Shown: in pieces, positions 45,005 through 53,863 of the stretch
How the letters are laid out: each line of letters opens with the position of its first letter
How positions within the stretch are numbered: position 1 is the first letter of the stretch
Source of the DNA: Mycolicibacterium sp. P1-18
GTDB lineage: Bacteria; Actinomycetota; Actinomycetes; Mycobacteriales; Mycobacteriaceae
NCBI RefSeq assembly: GCF_008329535.1
Contig: NZ_NPKR01000002.1
Coordinates: forward strand, 496,001 to 560,000
Length of the DNA: 64,000 nt
Direction of reading: 5' to 3'
Notes under the pieces: generated by a model
The model's input: the letters and a program-made list of their open reading frames with translations, nothing else
Database searches by the model: none
What the model was told of the DNA's origin: nothing
Program-made: the position numbers and the translations under genes

Positions 45005-45804
45005 AGTGATTCGACCTCGCCCTCGGCGGCGTCCATACCGTCGACGCAGATCACCTCGACGCCCTCCTTGCGAGCGGCGACCAGGGTCGGGTGCTCGGGG
45101 TCGCCGTCGGTGATGATGACGTGGATGTCGCCCAGCGCGGCGATGCTGGTGAAGGTGACCCTGCCGAGCTTGCTTCGGTCCGCGGCGACGATCACCCGGT
45201 CGGCGCGCGTGATGGCGGCGCGCTTCACCCGGCTGTCGGCCTGGTGGTAGTCGGAGATGCCGCGAAGACCGTCGATGCCCGCCACGCCCATTACGAAGGT
45301 GTCGCAGTTGTAATGGGAGAGCGTGTCCTCCGCCGCGGGACCGATCAGGCTGAGCTCGCTGGGGCGCAGTTCGCCACCGGTGAGCACGACGGTGGTGTCG
45401 GCCTCGTCGACCAGCTCCAGCGCGGCGAGCACGCTCGGGGTGAGGACGGTCAGGCCGAGACGGCGCCCGCGAAGGGACTGTGCGACCGCCAGTGCGGTAC
45501 TGCCGGAGTCGAGGATGAGGGTCTCCCCGGGCCCGATGAGCTCGGCCACCGCGTCGGCGATGTGGCGTTTCTCCTCCGCGGCGTCGGCGATCCGGGTTTC
45601 GAAGGTGGGTTCGCTGTCCTTGCCCTTCAACGCGATCGCGCCGCCGACCACCCGACGGACGACGCCGAGGGCCTCCAGCGCCTCCATGTCGCGCCGGATC
45701 GTCATCTCCGAGACGTCGAACTCGGCGGCCAGGTCGGCGTAGCCCACCTCGCGCTCAGCACGGACGCGCTCTTCGATCCGGGTCCGTCGCGTCTTGGCGT
45801 CCAC
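45001..45804 (-). CDS. DeoR-family transcriptional regulator
   Basis: A 267-residue DeoR-type regulator. The N-terminal helix-turn-helix (about 5-55) contains GYADLAAEFDVSEMTIRRDMEALEALGVVRRVVGGA, and the C-terminal phosphosugar-sensing domain contains LDSGSTALAVAQSL and HYNCDTFVMGVAGID. It is the first gene of the sugar operon and probably represses it until a phosphorylated intermediate made by the kinase binds. A near-perfect palindrome lies 18 bases upstream. GTG 45804 is the most likely start, though other GTG codons lie just upstream. Confidence 0.9.
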   Translation of the reverse strand: MDAKTRRTRIEERVRAEREVGYADLAAEFDVSEMTIRRDMEALEALGVVRRVVGGAIALKGKDSEPTFETRIADAAEEKRHIADAVAELIGPGETLILDSGSTALAVAQSLRGRRLGLTVLTPSVLAALELVDEADTTVVLTGGELRPSELSLIGPAAEDTLSHYNCDTFVMGVAGIDGLRGISDYHQADSRVKRAAITRADRVIVAADRSKLGRVTFTSIAALGDIHVIITDGDPEHPTLVAARKEGVEVICVDGMDAAEGEVESL

Positions 45805-45821
45805 GCTCAGACACACCCAGA

Positions 45822-45897
45822 CTGTGCAAATTTCACAGCGTTGATCTCCAGTTTCCGGATATTTCGGCGTCGAGGGCAACCGTGGTGTGAATTTACA
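45822..45897. promoter_or_regulatory. Candidate DeoR operators upstream of the sugar operon
   Basis: CTGTGCAAATTTCACAG (45822-45838) has arms CTGTG/CACAG around an AT-rich centre. A related site TGTGAATTTACA lies at 45886-45897. Two similar spaced sites are common for DeoR-type looping repressors. A CRP site is less likely because the TGTG-to-CACA spacing is one base short. Confidence 0.5.
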
Positions 45898-45972
45898 ACA
45901 GGAACGTGTGGAGTGCCCACATTTAGCGTCAGATCGTTCTTGGGCCCGTCGGGTTCGGCTAACGTGCGCCGC

Positions 45973-46902
45973 GTGCTGCACTTGCGCGTCATCGCCCCCG
46001 AAGACCTCCGCGAGGACGTGATCGGCATCCTTCGCGGCGAGGTCGGCGTGGCCAATCTGCTGCTCCACCCGGGCGCCGCACTGGACCCCGTCGGCGACGA
46101 GATCACCGCCGACGTCGCGCGGGAATGCGCCAACGGCCTCATCCGCCAACTCAAGGTGCTCGACGTCCAACACCGCGGCGCCATCACCCTCGAAGTCCTC
46201 GACACCGTGCTGTCCACCCGCGCGCACCGGGCCGAGGACGAAGCGGCCGGAGACCCCGCCGACGCGTTGCTGTGGGACGAACTGATCGGACGCACCCGCG
46301 AGGAGTCCACCCTGTCGGTGACGTTCGTGCTCTTCCTCACGCTGGCCTGCCTGATCGCCGCGATCGGGGCACTGACCGACTCGACGGTCACCGTGGTCGG
46401 CGCCATGGTGCTCGGTCCGGAGTTCGGTCCCCTCGCCGCCGTCGCGGTGGCCATCGTGCAGAGGCGGTGGGACCTGGCGCGGCGAGCACTGCTGGCCCTC
46501 GCCGTCGGCTTCCCGGTGGCGATGGCAATCACCGCCGCGGCGACGTTGGCCGGCCAGGCTCTGGGCTGGGTCAGCCTCGACACGGTGCGACGACTCACCG
46601 AGGTGGACTTCATCTTTCAGGTCGGTCCGGTCTCGTTGGTGGTGGCGTTGTTGGCCGGCGCGGCGGGCATGCTGTCCTTGGTCTCGGCCAAGTCGGCGGC
46701 GCTCGTCGGGGTCTTCATCTCCGTCACCACCGTTCCCGCAGCCGGGTTCGCCGTCGTGGCCGCGATCCTGGGGGACTGGGACGTCGCCGCGAAGTCGGCC
46801 CTTCAGCTCGTGGTCAACCTGGTCGGCATCGTCGTCGCAGGTGTCCTCGTTCTGGTCCTGCGGCCCAAGGGGACCCTGATCTCGCGCGCTGCCCGGACGT
46901 GA
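45973..46902 (+). CDS. DUF389 membrane protein
   Basis: A 309-residue protein with a soluble N-terminal domain of about 110 residues and six to seven hydrophobic segments after it, the pattern of the DUF389 family. The conserved block TVVGAMVLGPEFGPLAAVAVAI lies in the first membrane hairpin. Function is unknown in the family. GTG 45973 is preferred because TAACGT (45960-45965) would start the transcript there; GTG 45964 is also in frame, and the longer open frame upstream runs antisense through the DeoR gene. It is divergent from the sugar operon and precedes the transglutaminase/amidoligase cassette by 54 bases. Confidence 0.82.
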   Translation: MLHLRVIAPEDLREDVIGILRGEVGVANLLLHPGAALDPVGDEITADVARECANGLIRQLKVLDVQHRGAITLEVLDTVLSTRAHRAEDEAAGDPADALLWDELIGRTREESTLSVTFVLFLTLACLIAAIGALTDSTVTVVGAMVLGPEFGPLAAVAVAIVQRRWDLARRALLALAVGFPVAMAITAAATLAGQALGWVSLDTVRRLTEVDFIFQVGPVSLVVALLAGAAGMLSLVSAKSAALVGVFISVTTVPAAGFAVVAAILGDWDVAAKSALQLVVNLVGIVVAGVLVLVLRPKGTLISRAART

Positions 46903-46956
46903 GCTGACCCCCTTCGGCGATGCACCCCCCAGCAGGGTGTGGTGGGATCAACGCCT

Positions 46957-49900
46957 ATGGGAATCAAGGTGGGGCTGGAGCATCGCACCAGTTACACGTT
47001 CGACCGGCTGGTAGAAGTCCATCCACACGTCGTCCGTCTGCGTCCGGCGCCACACTCGCGCACCCCGATCGAGGCGTATTCGCTACAGGTCGAACCCGCC
47101 GATCACTTCGTCAACTGGCAGCAGGACGCGTTCGGCAACTTCCTCGCGCGGTTGGTCTTCCCCAACCGCACCCGGGAGCTGACCATCACCGTCGGTCTGA
47201 TCGCCGACCTGAAGGTGATCAACCCGTTCGACTTCTTCATCGAGGACTTCGCGGAGACGTGGCCGTTTCAGTATCCGAAGGCCCTGCTGGAGGACTTGAA
47301 GCCGTATCTCCGGCCGGTGGACGAGGACGGCGAGGGTTCCGGCCCCGGTGACCTCACCCAGGACTGGGTCAGGAACTTCCATGTGCGCCCCGGCACCCGC
47401 ACCATCGACTTCCTCGTCGCCCTCAACGGGGCGATCAACGCCGACGTGGGTTACAGCGTCCGCATGGAAGCCGGTGTGCAGACCCCGGACCACACCCTGC
47501 AGACCGCCATCGGGTCCTGCCGCGACTCGGCCTGGCTGATGGTGTCGGTGTTGCGCCAGATGGGGTTGGCCGCCCGCTTCGTGTCGGGCTACCTGGTTCA
47601 GCTGACCTCCGACGTCAAGGCGCTGGACGGTCCCTCGGGCCCCGCCGCCGACTTCACCGACCTGCACGCCTGGACCGAGGTCTACATCCCGGGAGCCGGG
47701 TGGATCGGCCTGGACCCCACCTCGGCGCTCTTCGCGGGCGAGGGCCACATCCCCCTCTCGGCAACGCCGCATCCCGCGTCGGCCGCGCCGATCACCGGTG
47801 CCACCGGCCCGTGCGGGGTCACGCTCGACTTCTCCAACGTCGTCACGCGGGTGCACGAAGACCCGCGCGTGACGCTGCCCTACACACCCGCCGCGTGGGA
47901 CTCCATCGTCGACCTCGGCGCCGCCGTCGACGCGCGGATGGCCGCGGCCGACGTCCGCCTCACCATGGGCGGCGAGCCGACGTTCGTCTCGATCGACAAC
48001 CAGGTCGACCCCGAGTGGACCACCGACGCCGACGGTCCCCACAAGCGTGAGCGCGCATCGGCGCTGGCCGCAAGGCTCAAGGAGATCTGGGCGCCGCAGG
48101 GCGTCGTGCAGCGCTCGCAGGGCAAGTGGTATCCCGGCGAACCGCTGCCGCGCTGGCAGATCATGCTGCATTGGCGGGCCGACGGAAAGCCGCTCTGGAC
48201 CAACCCGGCGCTGCTGGCCGACCCGTGGGCCGAGACGCCGGCCGACCCCGTGCCCGCCGATTCGAGTCGGCGGGTCCTCGCCGCCCTGGCCGCCGGGCTC
48301 GGCCTGCCCGACGCCCAGGTGCGGCCGGCCTACGAGGACGCGCTGGGCCGGCTGGCCACCGCGGTCCGCCAACCCGTCGGCGAGCCGGTCGCCGGTGGCG
48401 ACGACCTGGGGTCCGACACGCCCGACGCCAGGGCGGACCTGCTGACGCGGTTGGACGAGTCGGTGACGGAGCCGAGCGCCTACGTGCTTCCGCTGCACCG
48501 CCGCGAGGACGACACCGGATGGGCGAGCAGCGACTGGCAATTCCGTCGCGGCCGCATCGTGCTGCTCTCCGGTGACTCGCCGGCCGGCCTGCGCCTGCCA
48601 CTCGACGCCATCAGCTGGAAGCCGCCCCGCGCGTCGCTCGAGGCCGACCCGTTCGCTCCGCGCGGCGACCTGCCCGACGAGCCCGAGTCCGACGACGACG
48701 CCGCCGTCGAAGAGGCCGCCGGCGCCCCGATCACGGCGATGGTCGCCGAGGTCCGCGACGGCGTGCTCTACGTCTTCCTTCCCCCGACCGAGGAACTCGA
48801 GCACTTCGTCGACGTCGTCACGCGGCTGGAGGCGGCCGCCACCGACGCCAACTGCCCACTGGTGCTGGAGGGGTACGGCCCGCCGGTCGACGAGCGGTTG
48901 ACGTCGATGTCGGTGACGCCGGATCCGGGTGTCATCGAGGTCAACGTCGCCCCGACCGCCAGCTTCGCCGAACAGCGCGAGCAGCTCGAAACCCTCTACG
49001 AGCAAGCGCGACTCGCGCGCCTGTCCACCGAGTCGTTCGACGTCGACGGCACCCACGGCGGCACCGGGGGCGGCAACCACATCACCCTCGGCGGCATCAC
49101 CCCCGCCGAGTCGCCGATGCTGCGCCGGCCCGACGTACTGGTGTCGATGCTGACCTACTGGCAGCGTCACCCCGCCCTGTCCTACCTGTTCTCCGGCCGG
49201 TTCATCGGTACCACCTCCCAGGCGCCGCGCGTCGACGAGGGGCGCACCGAGTCGCTGTACGAGCTGGAGATCGCCTTCGCCGAGATCGACCGGCTGACAC
49301 GGGAAGCCGACGCGTCCGCACCCTCCGAGGACTCCTCCGAGGATTCTCTGCCGTGGATCACCGACCGGGCGCTGCGCCACCTCCTCACCGACATCACCGG
49401 CAACACCCACCGCGCCGAATTCTGCATCGACAAGCTCTACAGCCCCGACAGCGCCCGCGGGCGACTGGGGATCCTGGAGCTGCGCGGCTTCGAGATGCCG
49501 CCGCACTTCCAGATGGCGATGGTCCAGTCGCTGCTGGTGCGCTCCCTGGTGTCCCTGTTCTGGGATCAGCCCCTTCGCGCCCCGCTGATTCGCCACGGAG
49601 CCAACCTGCACGGTCGATACCTGTTGCCGCACTTCATCATTCAGGACATTGCCGAGGTCGCGGCCGATCTCCGAGCGCACGGCATCGCCTTCGACACCAG
49701 CTGGCTGGACCCCTTCACGGAGTTCCGCTTCCCGCGCGTGGGCACCGCGGTGTTCGACGGCGTCGAGATCGAGCTGCGCGGGGCCATCGAGCCCTGGAAC
49801 GTGCTGGGGGAGGAGTCCACCGCCGGCGGCACGGCCCGTTACGTCGACTCCTCGGTCGAACGCCTCCAGGTGCGCCTCATCGGGGCGGACCGCCACCGGT

Positions 49901-50304
49901 ACGTCGTCACCGCCAACGGCTACCCGGTCCCGCTGCTCGCGACCAACAGCAGCGACGTCCAGGTCGGCGGGGTCCGCTACCGGGCCTGGCAGCCGCCCAG
50001 CGCGCTGCATCCCACCATCACCGTCGACGACCCGCTGCGCTTCGAGCTCGTCGACGTGGCCAGCGGGACGTCGCGGGGCGGCTGCACCTACCACGTCAGT
50101 CACCCCGGCGGCCGGTCCTACGACAACCCTCCCGTCAACGCCGTCGAAGCAGAATCGCGTCGGGGCAGGCGGTTCGAAGCGACCGGATTCACTCCCGGCC
50201 ACGTCGACGTCTCCGACATTCGGGAGAAGCAGGCCCGTCAGTCCACCGACGCGGGCGCGCCGGGCATCCTGGATCTGCGTCGGGTGCGTACCGTGCTGCG
50301 GTGA
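46957..50304 (+). CDS. Transglutaminase-like plus DUF2126 predicted amidoligase fusion
   Basis: A 1115-residue protein. Residues 1-80 form a bacterial transglutaminase N-terminal beta domain; the transglutaminase core has Cys188 in GSCRDS, His237 in DLHAW and Asp253 in GLDPTS, so the triad is intact. From about 330 to the end lies the DUF2126 region, predicted in the literature to be a glutamine-synthetase-like amidoligase, with LTMGGEPTFVS at its start and HGGTGGGNHITLGG near 690-705. It could form or remodel isopeptide or peptide bonds. From memory it matches Rv2566. The stop shares one base with the next ATG (TGATG). ATG 46957 has only a weak ribosome binding site. Confidence 0.88.
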   Translation: MGIKVGLEHRTSYTFDRLVEVHPHVVRLRPAPHSRTPIEAYSLQVEPADHFVNWQQDAFGNFLARLVFPNRTRELTITVGLIADLKVINPFDFFIEDFAETWPFQYPKALLEDLKPYLRPVDEDGEGSGPGDLTQDWVRNFHVRPGTRTIDFLVALNGAINADVGYSVRMEAGVQTPDHTLQTAIGSCRDSAWLMVSVLRQMGLAARFVSGYLVQLTSDVKALDGPSGPAADFTDLHAWTEVYIPGAGWIGLDPTSALFAGEGHIPLSATPHPASAAPITGATGPCGVTLDFSNVVTRVHEDPRVTLPYTPAAWDSIVDLGAAVDARMAAADVRLTMGGEPTFVSIDNQVDPEWTTDADGPHKRERASALAARLKEIWAPQGVVQRSQGKWYPGEPLPRWQIMLHWRADGKPLWTNPALLADPWAETPADPVPADSSRRVLAALAAGLGLPDAQVRPAYEDALGRLATAVRQPVGEPVAGGDDLGSDTPDARADLLTRLDESVTEPSAYVLPLHRREDDTGWASSDWQFRRGRIVLLSGDSPAGLRLPLDAISWKPPRASLEADPFAPRGDLPDEPESDDDAAVEEAAGAPITAMVAEVRDGVLYVFLPPTEELEHFVDVVTRLEAAATDANCPLVLEGYGPPVDERLTSMSVTPDPGVIEVNVAPTASFAEQREQLETLYEQARLARLSTESFDVDGTHGGTGGGNHITLGGITPAESPMLRRPDVLVSMLTYWQRHPALSYLFSGRFIGTTSQAPRVDEGRTESLYELEIAFAEIDRLTREADASAPSEDSSEDSLPWITDRALRHLLTDITGNTHRAEFCIDKLYSPDSARGRLGILELRGFEMPPHFQMAMVQSLLVRSLVSLFWDQPLRAPLIRHGANLHGRYLLPHFIIQDIAEVAADLRAHGIAFDTSWLDPFTEFRFPRVGTAVFDGVEIELRGAIEPWNVLGEESTAGGTARYVDSSVERLQVRLIGADRHRYVVTANGYPVPLLATNSSDVQVGGVRYRAWQPPSALHPTITVDDPLRFELVDVASGTSRGGCTYHVSHPGGRSYDNPPVNAVEAESRRGRRFEATGFTPGHVDVSDIREKQARQSTDAGAPGILDLRRVRTVLR

Positions 50305-52955
50305 TGGTCCTACGCACCAGCGGCCCACCGGAGCCCACATCCGCCGTCAACCTCGAGCTGTTCGCGCACTACCGGGCCGCCCGCGACCAGCAGTCGCTGT
50401 TCGACGAGCGCTCGGCAGTCGGCGCCACCTACGACGAGTTCGTCGACGCCGCCGGCGCGGTCCGACCCGCCTGGCAGGAGCTGGCCGACTGCGTCGCCGA
50501 ACGCGGCTCCTACGGCTTGGAGCGGCTGCGCTCGGTGGTCAGCAGCCTCGTCGACAACGACGGCATCACCTTCGTCCAGGTCGACCATCCCGGCGACGCC
50601 GTCACCCACGGTGACGGCACCCAGGTGCCCGGCCCGTGGCATCTGGACCCACTGCCCGTCGTCGTCTCCTCCGCGGACTGGGAAGACCTGGAAGCCGGTC
50701 TGGTCCAACGGTCCCGGCTGATGGACGCGGTGCTCACCGACCTCTACGGCGCCCGCCGGTCGATCACCAGCGGCGTACTGCCGCCGCAGTTGCTGTTCGC
50801 CCACCCCGGCTACGTCCGCGCCGCGCGCGGCATCGAGGTGCCCGGCCGACATCAGCTGTTCCTCCACGGCGTCGACGTCAGCCGCGACGGATCCGGGGAA
50901 TTTCGCGTCAACGCCGACTGGACGCAGGCACCGTCCGGCGCGGGCTATGCCCTCGCCGACCGGCGCGTGGTCGCGCACGCGTTCCCGGAACTCTACGAAC
51001 GCATCGCCCCACGACCGGCGTCGCCGTGGGCGCAGGCACTGCGGCTGGCACTCATCGACGCCGCACCGAAGGCCGCCGACGAGCCCGTCGTCGTCGTCCT
51101 GAGCCCGGGCACCCACTCCGAGACGGCCTTCGACCAGGCCTACCTGGCGAGCGTGCTCGGCTTCCCCCTCGTCGAGAGCGCCGACCTGGTGGTCCGCGAC
51201 GGCAAGCTGTGGATGCGGTCCCTCGGCACGCTCAAGCGCGTCGACGTCGTGCTGCGCCGGGTCGACGCCGCCTACGCCGACCCGCTCGATCTCAGATCGG
51301 ACTCGCGCCTCGGCGTCGTCGGCCTCGTCGAGGTGCTGCGACGCGGCGCCGTCACCGTCGTCAACACCCTGGGCAGCGGCATCCTGGAAAGCCCTGGGCT
51401 GCAACGCTTCCTGCCCGAGTTGGCCGAGCTGCTCGTCGGGGAGACCCCCCAGCTCACCACCGCGCCGATGTACTGGGGCGGCGTCGACGTCGAACGCTCC
51501 CATCTGCTGAGTCACCTGTCGACGCTGCTGATCCGGCCGGTCACCGGCGGCGAGGCCGTCGTCGGCCCCATGCTGACGGCCGCCGAGCGCGACGAACTCG
51601 CGGCGCGAATCGGTGCCACGCCGTGGCAGTGGGTCGGCCAGCAATTGCCGCAGTTCTCCTCGGCGCCCACGGCGCACTCGCCCGACGGCCTGTCTCCGGG
51701 TAGCACCGGCATGCGGTTGTTCACCGTCGCCCAGCGCGGCGGTTACGCCCCGATGGAGGGCGGCCTGGGGTACCTGCTGGAGCCGGGCAACGCCGGGTAC
51801 CGGATGAACACCCTTGCCGCCAAGGACGTCTGGGTCAGGTCGCCGACGCGGGTGACGGCCGAGCGGACGCCGGCCCCCTCGGTGGACCTGCCCGCGATCA
51901 CCCCCAGCCCGACCCGCGCGGTCAGCTCGCCGCGCGTGCTGTCGGATCTGTTCTGGCTCGGCCGGTACTGCGAGCGCGCCGAGAACATGGCGCGACTGCT
52001 GGGTGTCACCCGAGAGCGGTACCACGAGTTCCGCTACCGGCAGGACGTCCCGGGCAGTGAGTGCGTTCCGGTGCTGCTGACCGCGCTCGGACGCATCACG
52101 GGCACCGACACCGGCGCCTCCGGCGACGACGCGGAGATGATCGCCATCGCCCCGACGACGCTGTGGGCGTTGACCGCGGACCGGCGCCGCGCAGGGTCGC
52201 TGGCGCAGTCGGTGGAACGACTGGGTTCCTCCGCGCGCGCCGTCCGCGACCAGATGTCGAACGACACGTGGATGGTGCTCGCCGCCATCGACCGTGCGGT
52301 GCTTCGGCATTCGTTCACTCCACCGGACTCCCTCGCCGAGGGGGACGGATATCTCGCCACGGCCCACAGTCAGACGCTGGCGGGAATGCTGGCGATGTCC
52401 GGGGTGGCGGCGGAGTCGATGGTCCGCGACGTCGGCTGGACCATGATGGACATCGGCAAGCGCATCGAACGCGGCATCTGGCTGACCGCGCTGATGCGGG
52501 CGACGCTGACGACGGTGCGCAGCCGTGGTGCCGAGCAGACCATCACCGAGTCCACGTTGGTGGCCTGCGAGTCGTCGGTCATCTACCGCAGACGCACCCT
52601 GGGCAAGGTGAGCGTGGCGGCCGTCGCCGATCTGCTGCTCTTCGACGGCGAGAACCCGCGTTCCCTGGCCTACCAGTTCGAACGGCTGCGGGTGAACCTC
52701 AAGGCACTTCCGTCCTCGTCGGGATCCACCGGCCCCGAACGACTCGTCGACGAGGTCGCCGCGCGGCTGCGCCGACTGGATCCCGACGACCTCGAGGACG
52801 TCACCGACGGCAGGCGACCCGAACTCGACGGTCTGCTCGGCGGCATCCACGCCGATCTGCGCGAGCTGTCGCGCCGCATCACCGCGACGCACCTCTCGCT
52901 TCCCGGTGGGATGCAGCCCATCTGGGGTCCCGACGAGCGACGGGTGATGCCGTGA
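50304..52955 (+). CDS. Circularly permuted ATP-grasp plus Alpha-E domain protein
   Basis: An 883-residue fusion. The first part (about 20-510) is the circularly permuted ATP-grasp ligase domain; FAHPGYVRAARGIEVPG, NADWTQAPSGAGYALADRRVV and VVNTLGSGILESPGLQRFLPEL are conserved blocks, and the ATP-grasp fold predicts carboxylate-amine ligation with acyl-phosphate intermediates. The second part (about 545-870) is the all-helical Alpha-E domain beginning at RVLSDLFWLGRYCERAENMARLL. The two domains are separate genes in many bacteria; the fusion is as remembered for Rv2567. It overlaps both neighbours, so it is made together with the transglutaminases. Confidence 0.9.
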   Translation: MVLRTSGPPEPTSAVNLELFAHYRAARDQQSLFDERSAVGATYDEFVDAAGAVRPAWQELADCVAERGSYGLERLRSVVSSLVDNDGITFVQVDHPGDAVTHGDGTQVPGPWHLDPLPVVVSSADWEDLEAGLVQRSRLMDAVLTDLYGARRSITSGVLPPQLLFAHPGYVRAARGIEVPGRHQLFLHGVDVSRDGSGEFRVNADWTQAPSGAGYALADRRVVAHAFPELYERIAPRPASPWAQALRLALIDAAPKAADEPVVVVLSPGTHSETAFDQAYLASVLGFPLVESADLVVRDGKLWMRSLGTLKRVDVVLRRVDAAYADPLDLRSDSRLGVVGLVEVLRRGAVTVVNTLGSGILESPGLQRFLPELAELLVGETPQLTTAPMYWGGVDVERSHLLSHLSTLLIRPVTGGEAVVGPMLTAAERDELAARIGATPWQWVGQQLPQFSSAPTAHSPDGLSPGSTGMRLFTVAQRGGYAPMEGGLGYLLEPGNAGYRMNTLAAKDVWVRSPTRVTAERTPAPSVDLPAITPSPTRAVSSPRVLSDLFWLGRYCERAENMARLLGVTRERYHEFRYRQDVPGSECVPVLLTALGRITGTDTGASGDDAEMIAIAPTTLWALTADRRRAGSLAQSVERLGSSARAVRDQMSNDTWMVLAAIDRAVLRHSFTPPDSLAEGDGYLATAHSQTLAGMLAMSGVAAESMVRDVGWTMMDIGKRIERGIWLTALMRATLTTVRSRGAEQTITESTLVACESSVIYRRRTLGKVSVAAVADLLLFDGENPRSLAYQFERLRVNLKALPSSSGSTGPERLVDEVAARLRRLDPDDLEDVTDGRRPELDGLLGGIHADLRELSRRITATHLSLPGGMQPIWGPDERRVMP

Positions 52956-53863
52956 CCACCACGGTGGGCACCAGGGCCTACGAGATCACGCATCGCACGA
53001 TGTACCACTACTCCGACGACGTGACGAGCTCCTACGGTCGGGGCTTCCTCACGCCGCGGGACTCCAGCAGGCAGCGGTGCCTGTCGCACGAGTTGGTGAT
53101 CGATCCCGAGGCGTCCGACAGCTCCACCAGCCGCGACGCCTTCGGCAACGTCAGCTCGTACTTCCATGTCACCGAACGGCATCGGGCCCTGACCATCACC
53201 AGCCACTCGATCGTCGAGGTCGACCCGCCACCGGCCGAGCTGTACGAGGGTGGGTCGGCGCTGGCGCCGTGGGAGATCTCCCGGCCGGTCGGCCCCGACG
53301 GCGCCCTGGCCGTCGAGTTCACCCTCGACCTGCAACAGCCCGAGATCACCGACGCGGTCCGCGAGTACGCCGCGCCCAGTTTTCCGCCGGGCCGGCCGCT
53401 GGTCGAGGTGCTCCGCGATCTGAACGCCCGCATCAACCACGACTTCACCTACCGTTCGGGCTCGACGACGATCTCCACCAGGGTCGCCGAAGTTTTGGTG
53501 GCCCGCGAAGGGGTATGTCAGGACTTCGCCAGGCTCGCGATCGCGTGTCTGCGCTCCAACGGTCTCGCCGCCAGCTATGTCTCCGGCTATCTCGCGACGG
53601 ACCCACCCCCTGGAAGGGAACGCATGGTCGGGATCGACGCGACGCACGCCTGGGCGTCGGTGTGGACACCGCAGAACCACTGGTTCGGATTCGACCCGAC
53701 CAACGACGCGCTGGTCGACGAGCGGTACGTGGTCGCGGGATTCGGTCGTGACTACGCCGACGTACCACCTCTGCGCGGCATCATCTACACCGATTCGGAG
53801 AGCAGCAAGATCGACGTGTCGGTCGACGTGGCCCCGCTGAGCGGCGGAGTGGCCGGTGCGTGA
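52952..53863 (+). CDS. Transglutaminase-like cysteine enzyme
   Basis: A 303-residue protein with an N-terminal transglutaminase beta domain (about 8-90, YEITHRTMYHYSDDV) and a papain-like transglutaminase core. The triad is Cys189 in GVCQDFA, His232 in ATHAWAS and Asp248 in GFDPTND. Bacterial members may cleave or transfer peptide bonds rather than crosslink proteins. There is no signal peptide, so it acts in the cytoplasm. GTG overlaps the ATP-grasp gene stop as GTGA, and its end overlaps the metallopeptidase start by eight bases. It is a second, separate transglutaminase in the same operon. From memory it matches Rv2569c. Confidence 0.9.
   Translation: MTTTVGTRAYEITHRTMYHYSDDVTSSYGRGFLTPRDSSRQRCLSHELVIDPEASDSSTSRDAFGNVSSYFHVTERHRALTITSHSIVEVDPPPAELYEGGSALAPWEISRPVGPDGALAVEFTLDLQQPEITDAVREYAAPSFPPGRPLVEVLRDLNARINHDFTYRSGSTTISTRVAEVLVAREGVCQDFARLAIACLRSNGLAASYVSGYLATDPPPGRERMVGIDATHAWASVWTPQNHWFGFDPTNDALVDERYVVAGFGRDYADVPPLRGIIYTDSESSKIDVSVDVAPLSGGVAGA

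Noticed and set aside
45822..45838. A CRP/cAMP site upstream of the sugar operon
   Set aside because: The TGTG to CACA distance is one base shorter than the TGTGA-N6-TCACA consensus, and an adjacent DeoR gene offers a simpler explanation.
47083..50340. A 1085-codon minus-strand open frame
   Set aside because: It lies opposite the transglutaminase/DUF2126 gene, has biased low-information composition, and no start or ribosome binding context.
49353..52955. A longer version of the ATP-grasp/Alpha-E protein starting 951 bases upstream
   Set aside because: The extra 317 residues are an out-of-phase reading of the upstream gene; the ATG at 50304 overlaps that gene's stop and starts the conserved domain.
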